Positions 18,546 through 27,900 of a DNA stretch of 64,000 bases are shown here, piece by piece. Origin of the DNA: DATGPD01 sp041398565 (GTDB taxonomy: Bacteria > Planctomycetota > UBA1135 > UBA2386); assembly GCA_041398565.1 (NCBI GenBank), contig JAWKUN010000002.1, positions 2,232,001 to 2,296,000 on the forward strand, read 5' to 3'. The notes below the pieces were generated by a model. The model was not told the DNA's origin and did no database searches. It was given only the letters and a program-made list of their open reading frames with translations. Every line of letters starts with the position of its first letter. Positions within the stretch are counted from its first letter, which is position 1. The translations under genes and the position numbers were made by a program.

Positions 18546-19796
18546 ATGTCGCTACCACGTGACCCTGTCTCCAGCTCTGCGCCCGCCGCACCCCCGCGCG
18601 CGCGGCTCGGCTCCGAAGCCGGCGTGGCGCTGGTCTTGGGTGTGATGTTCACCATCATCGCGGTCGGCCTGGTGGTGAGCGGCACGCTGTCGCTGCGCGC
18701 GCACCGCACGAAGACCGAGACCAGCTTCCGTATGCACGGCCAGTCGATGCAGTTCGCGCGGGCCGGTCTCATCGAGGCGTTGGGCTGGTTCCGCAAGCAG
18801 ACCTCGCAGCCGGTGATGGCTTTCGACCCGCGCCTCGACACGCTGGCGACGCCACCGGTGCTGGACACGCAGGAGCCGGACATCGGCATCGTGCGCGAGT
18901 TCCAGATCAGCGGTCTGGTGTGGGGTCGCTACGAGGTTTGGAAGCAGTGGGACAGCGACCCCAACCCTACGCGCCTGGCCTGGCGGCGGCAGGTGCAGTG
19001 CGAGGACATCTCGGCCCAGCGCGGCTCGGCCGCGGCGGGCAACGTCTGGCTGGTGCGCAGCGTGGCGTACGTGTTCCAGCGTCCCGACGACACCAAGGCC
19101 TACAACGTGGCGCCCAACCGCGTGCTCGGCTCGTCGATCCTCGAGACCGAGCTGCGGCGGCTGACTCTGGTGCCGCCCGGGATGGCCGCAGTGTGCTGCG
19201 GCACGGCAGCGGGTTCGGCGGTGCGCGACAAGACCAACATCCAGGGCGCCGGCGGCGCCGCCGTGTACTACCGCCGGAACGGCACGACGACGTTCACCGT
19301 GTCGGGGGGTGCCGTGACCCAAGGCGGCGTGACGCGCAACACCAGCACGCAGATCTACGACGACAGCGTCACCGCCGTGTTCGGGGTGACCGAGGACGAA
19401 CTGCGCAGCCTGGCCGACGACCGCATCACCAACCCGGCCGACTTCCCGCAGCCGGTGCCGCGGCAGACCCTGTGCTTCGTCGACGTGCCGAATCTCGACG
19501 TCACCGCCTCACGCCGCCTGGAGGGCAACGCCATCGTCTACGTGCGCGGCAACGTCAACTTCCAGACCGGCAACCAGAGCTTCTTCACCGGGTTCCTCTA
19601 CGTGAACGGCAACCTGTCGATGAGCGAGAGCCTGGAGTTCAACGGCACCATCATCTGCACCGGCACCGTCAACATCCAGGGCGTGGCCGACTGGATCAAC
19701 ATCACCTACGACGACTCGGCGCTCAACTCGCTGCGCACCGAGATCGGACAGTACCGCTTGTCGGGCGCCATCCGTGGCCTGCAGAGGGAGGACTGA
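18546..19796 (+). CDS. PilX-like pilus assembly protein
   Basis: This 416-residue protein starts with a short cytoplasmic segment and one hydrophobic helix (GVALVLGVMFTIIAVGLVVSG, about residues 26-47), preceded by GSEA. This matches the PilX-type N-terminus of minor pilus proteins. The rest is extracytoplasmic, with a repetitive beta-type C-terminal region (GNAIVYVRGNVNF...LYVNGNLSMS...FNGTIIC) like the beta-helix of PilX-related proteins. A paired Cys-Cys (AAVCCGTAAG) may be a disulphide site. It is first in a three-gene operon with two prepilin-like proteins; only 4 bp separate its stop from the next ATG. Confidence 0.75.
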   Translation: MSLPRDPVSSSAPAAPPRARLGSEAGVALVLGVMFTIIAVGLVVSGTLSLRAHRTKTETSFRMHGQSMQFARAGLIEALGWFRKQTSQPVMAFDPRLDTLATPPVLDTQEPDIGIVREFQISGLVWGRYEVWKQWDSDPNPTRLAWRRQVQCEDISAQRGSAAAGNVWLVRSVAYVFQRPDDTKAYNVAPNRVLGSSILETELRRLTLVPPGMAAVCCGTAAGSAVRDKTNIQGAGGAAVYYRRNGTTTFTVSGGAVTQGGVTRNTSTQIYDDSVTAVFGVTEDELRSLADDRITNPADFPQPVPRQTLCFVDVPNLDVTASRRLEGNAIVYVRGNVNFQTGNQSFFTGFLYVNGNLSMSESLEFNGTIICTGTVNIQGVADWINITYDDSALNSLRTEIGQYRLSGAIRGLQRED

Positions 19797-19800
19797 GGAC

Positions 19801-22800
19801 ATGTCGAAGTCGTTCGAAGGCGCCAACCGCGCCCGTGACGAGGGTGGGTTCACGTTCGCCGAGCTGGCGTTCGGGCTCCTCATCTTCGTCATCATCTCGG
19901 TCGTCCTGGCCAACCATCTCTCGGTCAACTACGCGACCACCCGTGGGCAGCGCGACAGCGTCTTCGCCTACGGCAAGGCGCAGTCGATCCTGGCCGAGAT
20001 CCAGAGCTACGTCGACCGCGGCGCCGTGCAGGCGGCCATCGACCTCGACGCTCTCGACGACGGCGTGGTGAACAAGCCGCAGCTCACCATCACCACGCAG
20101 GCCGGGGCTCTGGTGCCGCCCGACCACCCGATCTCGGGCAACTTCCAGCGCGGAGCCGACTGGACCTGGTCGCGCCGCATCACCGTGCAGCGCTTCCCGG
20201 GCCTCAACAACCGCAACGTCCGCTTCGTCACCGTGCAGGTGTTCAAGCGCGACATGGCCGGCCTCGAGCACCCGCTCGCCAGCATCTCGTCGGTGGTCAA
20301 CTCGATCGGCTCGGCCTTCCCGACGACGCAGGTGTACGACCTCTACCTGCTGGCGATCGAGAACATCCCCGGCTGGTGGGTGTTCATGGAGTCGATCGTG
20401 CCCTTCGTCGAGTCGGCGATCACCGACCTCGAAGCGCGCAACCCGGGCCTCGCGATCCGCACCCACTGGATCACCAAGGCCAGCTACGGTCGCAGCCAGC
20501 TGTACCGGCCGTACGTGAACCTCGCGGTCGACAGCACCGTCGACATCCCGCAGGTCTACTACTACCCCGGCAAGATGCCGGCTGGCAGCGCTTCGCAGTT
20601 CTACTACGTGCCGACCTCGATGCGCGGGCACATGAGCATCGACGGTACCGAGGCGAACGGGTACTCGACCAGCAACCCGATGCCGTACTCCTACGCGGAC
20701 TGGTTCAACAACGCCGCGCGCCTGCCGCAGGAGCGTCAGTTCCACCAGGACCGCGTCGACCTGATCCGCGCCAAGCGCGAAGCGATCGAGACCGCCAAGC
20801 GGCTCGGCACGCCGCCACCCGCCGCCTACGACGACATGTCGGAGGAGCCGACCCTGCGTTTGCTGCTCGAAGACATGTGCTCGCAGCCGGACCTCTACCG
20901 CAACGCCTGGGTGATCAACCTGCACGGCGAGCTCTTGCCGATGCCGGCGCTGCGCAACTACTCGGATGCCGCGAAGGCGCCCGACCGCCTGCCGAACGTG
21001 CGCGTCGTCGCGCACCCCGAGGAGTTGCGCACGCGGCGCACCAGCGGCACGGTCGACGACGTCAACCTGCGCGTCTACTCGTACACGACGGACCTGCAGT
21101 ACGTGAGCAACCGGTCGCTCTACCTGCTGAATCCGCTCAAGCCGAAGGTGATGCCGGCGAACATGCCGATCTGCATCGAGGTCCCCGGCATCGACCTGAC
21201 CGACGGCAGCGACGACACGCTCCACTCCGGGGTTCGTATCCAGGGCATCACCGGCGGCGTCACGCGCAGCGGCGCGACGGTCCCGTACTCGACCGGGTTC
21301 TTCGACATGCCGGTGCGGTCGGCGGTCGGCGATCCGGCCAACGAGATGTTCTTCGAGATCACCTTCGACACCGCCCGCACCTGCACGGTGATCAAGCTGT
21401 ACAACTCGCCGGTCGTGTCGCCGTGGGTGGAGGGACCGACCGTCGGTCAGTGGCGCGGGGTGTCCGACCAGCGTCGGACCAAGCTCTACGGCTTCGACTA
21501 CGTGCCCAGCAGCCCCGGCTCGACCACGGACTTCTCGCGCACGCTGGCCACCATCGGGGGCAGCGGCGACTCCGTTCCGCGCAACACGGCGCGCTGGCGC
21601 ATCACCATCCCCGGCAACGTCTTCGGCGACAGCCGCTTCGTCGACTCGGACGGCAACTACATCAACCCGGGTGCCGACCAGATGATGACGTTCCGCACGC
21701 GCATCTGGGACGCCACGCTCGGCTTCGGCACCGGCCAGGCCTTCCCGACCGCGGTCGAACCCGACAACCTGTCGGAGACCTACACCTGGTGGGCGGATTC
21801 GCGTGAGGACGTGCCGGTGACCGAGCGCAGCCAGTTCCTCGGCGATCCGCGTCTCAACCCGTACAAGGACCTGCTGCACGGCGATCCGGACTTCCCGGAC
21901 GGCTACAACTGGTTCCACGACGGCCTCAACAACAGCGGCGAGAACGCGGTCGGCGACTTCGCCGGCCTCGACGCCGGGCGCCTGCGCAATGGGTGGCGCT
22001 ACCGGATCCGCGCCGACGTGCCGCGCTTCTTCCAGCTGCTGCGCACCGGCTTGGTCAACTGCAGCGCCGTCTACACGACGCTGACCGGGTTCTCCTACTA
22101 CTACATGGGCCTCGGCAACGAGATCGGTTCGGACTCGGCCAACGGCTACCCGAACTCGATCCCCACCTCGCTCATGCCGTGGGGCAGCGGTTCGGGGGCG
22201 TGGGGCTACATGAACACCATCACCTGGTACCGCAGCCTGCCGCGCGACATGAACTGGTTCACCCCGAGCTGGAACGGCCAGCCCTGGCTGGGTGAGCTGT
22301 ATCCGGACAGCGCGTCGGCGGCGTGGCTCGCCGCGGGCAACCTGCCGGCGACCGCGTTCTTCCAGTACCACGACCAGGTCGTGTACCAGAACGGCGTGTG
22401 CCAGGCCTACGGCGTGCTCATGCAGCCGCAGCGCCAGATCTGCGCCGAAGAGGGCTGCACCAGCTTCTTCAACATCGGCACCTCGTCGTCGACCTTCCAC
22501 CACCACTTCTGGGACGGCACCTCGACCCTGGTGGGGGCGGGCCTCGACATCGGCTCGCGCTTCAACTTCCCGATGCCGGCCTCGGCACCCAGCAACCGTC
22601 CGTTCCGGATCGACACCAACTTCCACGGCACGGTGGGCGAGGAGTGGAGCTACGACCCGTACCAGGGCTCCGGCCGCTTCTCGGCGCGTCTGGCGAAGGT
22701 CTACTACAACCACCCGGCGTCGGGTGGCACCGGCTCGGGCCTGGTCGAACTGCGCAACCCGGGCAACACGCGCTCGGCCTACGTCGCGGTCAACGGCATC

Positions 22801-23328
22801 TCCAACGCGGTCGCCAGCGGCTCGTCGTTCATCGCCAAGTATTCGGTGCTGACCATGGTGCAGTCGTTCCTCGAGGGGGCCGACCCGACCATGTCGCACG
22901 GCATGACCCAGCTGCCGCGCGTCGAGATCGAGTCGCCCACCGAGATCACCGAGCTGGTCAACCCGTCGGCGATCCAGATCCGCTACGGCGTGACCTGGCG
23001 CCGCTGGGACGGTCAGACCTACACGTCGTCGACGCCGTTGACCTTCTCGCAGCCGGAGTCGGACCTCGACTACGTGGTGATGTACTCGCGCGACAACGGC
23101 GCCACTTGGCTGATCTGCGGCAACGACCACGTGGCAACGCCGGGGGTGCGTCCGACCAACCCCCTCGACATCGTCATGGACGGTGGCACCGGTACCGAGA
23201 CCTTCGGCTGGCCGGTGCCGGTGGCCAGCTTCCCGCAGGGCACCTACGTCGTGCGTGTGGAGTGCTACCGGCGCGGTCTGTCGCTGCACTACGCGCAGCA
23301 CCAGGTCCGCATCTTCATCAACCGCTGA
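19801..23328 (+). CDS. giant prepilin-like protein with large extracellular domain
   Basis: This 1175-residue protein has a class-III-type prepilin N-terminus: a charged leader, then GG|FTFAELAFGLLIFVIISVV, with Glu at position 5 of the mature protein. That predicts cleavage by prepilin peptidase and insertion by a type IV pilus or type II secretion machine. Ordinary pilins are about 150 residues; here a domain of about 1,100 residues follows. It is rich in Tyr, Trp, Gly and Asn and ends with a fibronectin-like segment (YVVMYSRDNGATWLI). I recognise no enzyme motif. The start at 19801 follows a GAGGAC site. The size suggests a tip adhesin presented by minor pilins, which is inference. Confidence 0.75.
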   Translation: MSKSFEGANRARDEGGFTFAELAFGLLIFVIISVVLANHLSVNYATTRGQRDSVFAYGKAQSILAEIQSYVDRGAVQAAIDLDALDDGVVNKPQLTITTQAGALVPPDHPISGNFQRGADWTWSRRITVQRFPGLNNRNVRFVTVQVFKRDMAGLEHPLASISSVVNSIGSAFPTTQVYDLYLLAIENIPGWWVFMESIVPFVESAITDLEARNPGLAIRTHWITKASYGRSQLYRPYVNLAVDSTVDIPQVYYYPGKMPAGSASQFYYVPTSMRGHMSIDGTEANGYSTSNPMPYSYADWFNNAARLPQERQFHQDRVDLIRAKREAIETAKRLGTPPPAAYDDMSEEPTLRLLLEDMCSQPDLYRNAWVINLHGELLPMPALRNYSDAAKAPDRLPNVRVVAHPEELRTRRTSGTVDDVNLRVYSYTTDLQYVSNRSLYLLNPLKPKVMPANMPICIEVPGIDLTDGSDDTLHSGVRIQGITGGVTRSGATVPYSTGFFDMPVRSAVGDPANEMFFEITFDTARTCTVIKLYNSPVVSPWVEGPTVGQWRGVSDQRRTKLYGFDYVPSSPGSTTDFSRTLATIGGSGDSVPRNTARWRITIPGNVFGDSRFVDSDGNYINPGADQMMTFRTRIWDATLGFGTGQAFPTAVEPDNLSETYTWWADSREDVPVTERSQFLGDPRLNPYKDLLHGDPDFPDGYNWFHDGLNNSGENAVGDFAGLDAGRLRNGWRYRIRADVPRFFQLLRTGLVNCSAVYTTLTGFSYYYMGLGNEIGSDSANGYPNSIPTSLMPWGSGSGAWGYMNTITWYRSLPRDMNWFTPSWNGQPWLGELYPDSASAAWLAAGNLPATAFFQYHDQVVYQNGVCQAYGVLMQPQRQICAEEGCTSFFNIGTSSSTFHHHFWDGTSTLVGAGLDIGSRFNFPMPASAPSNRPFRIDTNFHGTVGEEWSYDPYQGSGRFSARLAKVYYNHPASGGTGSGLVELRNPGNTRSAYVAVNGISNAVASGSSFIAKYSVLTMVQSFLEGADPTMSHGMTQLPRVEIESPTEITELVNPSAIQIRYGVTWRRWDGQTYTSSTPLTFSQPESDLDYVVMYSRDNGATWLICGNDHVATPGVRPTNPLDIVMDGGTGTETFGWPVPVASFPQGTYVVRVECYRRGLSLHYAQHQVRIFINR

Positions 23329-23336
23329 GACGGACC

Positions 23337-24377
23337 ATGCAAGACAACCGCCAGACGCGCGAACGCCAGCAAGGCTACACGCTGCTCGAGGTCCTGATCT
23401 CGAGCGTCATCCTCGTCTCGATGATCCTGGTGGTCACGAGCCTGAGCAAGTCGGGTTCTGACGCCGAGCGCTATGCGTCGCGCCTCACCCGCGCCACCGA
23501 GATCTGCCAGGAGATCATGGACGAACTGCGGCGCGGCCTGTCGTCGTCGGTGCGCGTGTTCCACAACGACGCGGTCGGCAACGCCTACGCCAACCTGCTC
23601 GACCTGCCGGCGACCGCCCCGCGCATCGGTTCGCGCCTGCCGACGCTGCGCCCGAGCGGCATCTTCGAGCGGGAGCCGACCGGGCAGCAGTACTCGGGCA
23701 ACTCGCTGGTCTTCGCCCGCCACACCTGGACCGACACCTACCTGGCGACCAGTGGGCGTACGTTCAACGTCGACGTGTACCGCGTGCACGCCTACTACCT
23801 GCGTCAGGACGGTGACGGTCTCGTGGCGGGGGCCGGCATCGGTTTGAACTTCGCGCGCTTCGTCAGCGAGCCGCTGGCCGACGGCAAGCAGATCGACGCG
23901 ATTGCCGACGCCACCGACAGGCGTGACGTCCTGCGCCTGCTCCATGCCGGCCGCACCACCACGGACCTCATGACCCAGCCGGACCCCGTGCACGCCACGC
24001 TCGAGGTGGTCTGGCGCCTGGGCGAGGACCCGGCCACGACCGGCACCCTGCGCCAGGTGAGCGCCGGCGGCACGCTCAGCAACTCGCGCGGCGCGACGTG
24101 GAAGCTGCTGCGCGACGCCTCGCGCTCGAACGACGGCCTGGTGTTCTACCGACATCATTCGGTGGCGACCAACTGGGCGCCTCCGGCCTACGGCGTCGGC
24201 CAGTTCAGCCAGATCGACAACAGCGGCGACGGCTTCCCGCACGGCTTCGAGACCCAGCTCATCGGGCCGGCCTCGGCGCGCCAGCTGCTCCTCCGCATGT
24301 GCGTGGTGAGCACCAACCGGGCCGGACACCGCGCCTACGCCCGACAGGAGATCATCCAGGACTGCCGCGACATCTGA
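23337..24377 (+). CDS. prepilin-like protein (PilV/PilI type)
   Basis: This 346-residue protein carries the prepilin motif QQG|YTLLEVLISSVILVSM, with Glu at position 5 followed by a hydrophobic helix. The remainder is a soluble domain without recognisable enzyme motifs, longer than usual for minor pilins. It starts 8 bp after the stop of the giant prepilin gene, and the ATG is followed by a charged leader of about 13 residues, as expected. With the two upstream genes it probably forms a minor-pilin complex. No pilus motor or peptidase genes are in the window, so the machinery must be elsewhere. Confidence 0.8.
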   Translation: MQDNRQTRERQQGYTLLEVLISSVILVSMILVVTSLSKSGSDAERYASRLTRATEICQEIMDELRRGLSSSVRVFHNDAVGNAYANLLDLPATAPRIGSRLPTLRPSGIFEREPTGQQYSGNSLVFARHTWTDTYLATSGRTFNVDVYRVHAYYLRQDGDGLVAGAGIGLNFARFVSEPLADGKQIDAIADATDRRDVLRLLHAGRTTTDLMTQPDPVHATLEVVWRLGEDPATTGTLRQVSAGGTLSNSRGATWKLLRDASRSNDGLVFYRHHSVATNWAPPAYGVGQFSQIDNSGDGFPHGFETQLIGPASARQLLLRMCVVSTNRAGHRAYARQEIIQDCRDI

Positions 24378-24464
24378 CCGGCGGTCTCCAGGCGGCAGGA
24401 GCCGGGTCAGACGATGGCCCTTGCGGGGAGCCGGCCCACCCCCTAGTCTCCTCGCCCCTCCAAG

Positions 24465-24689
24465 ATGGAAGACACCCTCCCTCAGCAGCTCGTCCGCCTC
24501 GTCGGCGGCTCGTTCCAGAAGACGGCGTTGCTGCAGAAGCGTGTGCGCGAACTCGTCCGTGGCCAGAAGCCGCTGTTCGAGACCCGCGAGCGCAACTACA
24601 TCCGGATCGCCGCCGAGGAGATGAAGCGGGGGCTGATCGAACTGGTGCCCGACGAAGAGGACACCGCGCCGCCGCCGGTGAATCTGTAG
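24465..24689 (+). CDS. rpoZ: DNA-directed RNA polymerase subunit omega
   Basis: This 74-residue protein matches the omega fold: a short N-terminus, the helix segment ALLQKRVRELVRGQKPL, then YIRIAAEEMKRGLIEL. The conserved KR-x(5)-RG-x-x-PL pattern is the best marker. Omega aids assembly and stability of RNA polymerase by clamping the beta-prime C-terminus. The usual neighbours (gmk, spoT, dfp) are absent; it stands alone between the pilin operon and a kinase gene, about 90 bp after the former. Confidence 0.8.
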   Translation: MEDTLPQQLVRLVGGSFQKTALLQKRVRELVRGQKPLFETRERNYIRIAAEEMKRGLIELVPDEEDTAPPPVNL

Positions 24690-24946
24690 CGCGGCCAGCC
24701 GCGGCGTTTGGTCAGTCGCGCCGGTCGGTCCGTTGGGGGAGCCTGACCACCCGGGCTCCGATCGTTCGGAACTACCGGTATCCGACCTCTCTGGTCCTGC
24801 TGCCGCCACCATCCGTTCGAATGGTGAGATGCGGCCGTCGCCAAGGGGCGCGCACCTGCGCCGAGCCAACGGGTGACGTCGTAGCGCGCATCGCGTCGGG
24901 CCTGCGGCGCACGGGTTGAGCCCGGGTGCCCGGCTGCTCGATAGGG

Positions 24947-24969
24947 CCGATCGGAGAAGCTCCGATCGG
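24947..24969. promoter_or_regulatory. 23-bp perfect palindrome adjoining the kinase start codon
   Basis: CCGATCGGA and TCCGATCGG form a perfect 9-bp inverted repeat with spacer GAAGC, ending 3 nt before the ATG at 24973. As RNA it would fold into a stable hairpin that hides the only purine-rich stretch before the start. As DNA it could be an operator for a dimeric repressor. Confidence 0.55.
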
Positions 24970-24972
24970 TTC

Positions 24973-27900
24973 ATGATGGAAGGTAGCCCGGGACGCAGCG
25001 GTGGCGGCGGCATCCGCCGACTTGGCGAGTTCGTCCTCCTCGACGAGTTGGGCCGCGGCGGCATGGGCGTGGTGTTCCGTGCGCGGCAAGAGACCCTCGG
25101 CCGGATCGTGGCGGTCAAGGTGCTGCCCTCCTTCGCCGGGCTCGACCGCGACGCCGTCGCTCGCTTCCGCCGCGAGGCCGAGACCGCGGCCCGCATCGCC
25201 CATCCAGGCATCGTGCCGGTGTTCGCGGTGGGCGAGGACCAGGGCACCTACTACTACGCGATGGAGCTGGTGGACGGTCCGCCGCTCGAGTCGATGCTCG
25301 GGGAGCTCGAGGGGCGCAACCCGTCGCGTCTGCTCGGCACGCTGGCCGAAGAGACGACCCTGGGCGAGCGCTGCCCCGCCTACGGCCGCGGCCACTGGCC
25401 GGGCGCACCGATGGGGGCGCGCTACGCCGTGTCGTGCGCGGCCATCGCCGCCGACCTGGCGAACGCCTTGTGCGTGGCGCACCGCGCCAACGTCATCCAC
25501 CGCGATCTCAAGCCCTCCAACGTGCTGCTGTCCTCGAGCGGGCGGCCGATGATCGTCGACTTCGGCCTGTCGCGCGATCAGACCGCGGTCGGACTGACGC
25601 AGAGCGGCGACGCCGTGGGCACGCCTTCGTACATGGCGCCGGAGCAGGCCTACGGGCTGAAGGACCTCGACGCACGCGTCGACGTGTACGGGCTCGGCGC
25701 GACCCTGTACGAGATGCTGACGCTGCAGCCGCCGTTCGACGGAGCCCACGCCGCCGAGATCATGCGCCGCATCATCGAGGACGAACCGGCGCCGGTGCGC
25801 GCGCTCAACTCGCGCGTGCCGCAGGACCTCGCGGCGATCGTGCACAAGTGTCTGGCCAAGAATCGCGACCTCCGTTACCCGGCGATGGAGGCGGTCGACC
25901 TCGACCTGCGCGCCTTCCTCGAAGGACGCGCCACCCAGGCGCAGGCGCCGAGCGTGGCTCGCCGCCTGGTGTCGTTCGGGTTGCGCCATCGGCGCGGCAT
26001 CGGCGTCGCGGCGGCGACGACCACCGTGCTGTCGCTGGGCGGAGTCGTCATGGGGGTGTGGAGCGGCTCGCGGATGCGCGAAGCGGGCATGGAGCAGCTC
26101 ACCCTGGCGCGCGACGAGCTGGTGATGCACGGCAACCTGGAGACGGCCCAGGAGTGCTACGGGCGTGCCAACCAACTGCTCGCCGATCCGGCGACCGTCG
26201 GCACCGCCCGTCAGCAGCACCTGCAAGCGGCGTTCGACGCCTGGTACGCGCAGGCGGACCGGCGGCCGTGGCTGATGCGGCTCTTGAACTCGATACCACC
26301 CGAGCTGCGCACTCCGCGCTGGGCGGCACTGGAGCGCCGCCTGCGCGGCGAGGCGCAGTGCCGGCTCGAGGGCTACCTCTTGGACGCGGGCACCGACGTG
26401 TCGTTGACCCGCTTCGACGGCGAGCGTTTCGTGCCCGTCGAGGGCGGTTGGCCGGAGGACGGCATGCTCGCCACGGGGCACTACGTGGCGCGCCTCGAGC
26501 GACCCGGCTTGGCGCCGACGGCCCTGGCGTTCACCGTCGGCCGCGACGTCGCGCAGACCGTGGTCGCACCGCAGCTGAGCGTGGCCGCGGTGCACGAGGA
26601 CGAGGTGCTGGTGGCGAGCGACGAGCCGGCGCGCGCCTTCCTGCTGGCGCGCACGGAGATGTCGGGCAAGGAATTCGAGGCGCTGACGGGCGGCCTGCCG
26701 CCGGAGCAGCGCGCCGAGTTCGCCGACGTCGAGGTCGGCGAGGAGCACCTGCCGGTGAGCAACCTGTCGCTGCGCCAGGCGCGGACTCTCGCGGCGCTGG
26801 CGGGCGGCCATCTGCCGTCGCTCGCCGAGTACCAGCTGGCGGGACGCGCGGGCGCCCCGGCCGCGACCATGCGCTACCCGTGGGGCGGCACCTTCGACGA
26901 CAGCCGGGTGCACGCCGACCCGGTTCGCTCCTCGCGGCCGGGCCCCGTCGACTCGCGACCTTCGGGAGCGTCGCCGTTCGGCATCCTCCATCTCGTCGGC
27001 AACGTCGCCGAGTTCGTCGGGGCGGGAGGCGGCGACTCGGTCTGGCTGGCTGGCGGCGACTTCCTGTCCGGCCGGGACCAGGCGACCCTGGATGCGCACA
27101 CGGTGGTGCTCGACTTGGACCAACCGCAGCGCCGCGGCGGTGTGCGGGTGGCGCGCGTCGCGCCGGTGGGCGCCGAGGCCAACGCGGCGGCGGCCGCGGC
27201 CGCCGAGACGCGCTTCGAGTCGCTGTGGAAGGACGGCTCGGTGGTCTTGATGCAGGACTGGGACATCGACGCCAACGGCGCCGCTCGCTCGCGTCTGCGG
27301 CTCGCTGGCTTCCACCGCGAAGGCGTGCGCCGGTTGGGCGTGCCGGTTGCCACCCCCGGCTTTCTGCAGAACGACGTGCCCGAGTGCCGGCTGGGCGGCG
27401 GGCCGCCCGAGCGCGTCGTACCCGAGACCCGCGGCGGCGAGACGATCCTCAACATCGACGTCGACAAGCTGGTGGCGCGCCAGCTCTACCGCATCGACGT
27501 CACCTGCGCGTTGACGCCGGTCACCGGGCTGCTCGGGCGCGCCGACGGCTACGTCCTGCAGGTGCCGCTGAAGGCGACCGGCCGGACTCCGAACTACTAC
27601 CGAGTCACCCTGCCGCCGCGCAGCACCATCGACGAGGTCGACCCGCCGCCGACCGCGTTCTACGCGGTGAAGGACCGTCCGGTGCTCACCTGGGAGTTCC
27701 CGCCCGATGGCGGCGGCGACCGCGCGTTCTCGGGTGTGGTCCGCTTTCGCAAGGACGGTTTCTTGAGCGCGCGTTGGCCGACCAAGGCGGAGGCGATGCG
27801 AGTCGCCGGCCGGCTCTTCACGGCGCTGCGCGCGCGCGACACCGCGACTCTGCGCGACATGCTCGACCCGTCCTTCGTGATGGCTCCGTCGGGTGCCACC

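Noticed and set aside
19723..23301. Minus-strand frame of about 1,190 codons
   Set aside because: It is the antisense of the giant prepilin gene; high G+C at third positions suppresses stops. The sense strand has the prepilin motif and ribosome site.
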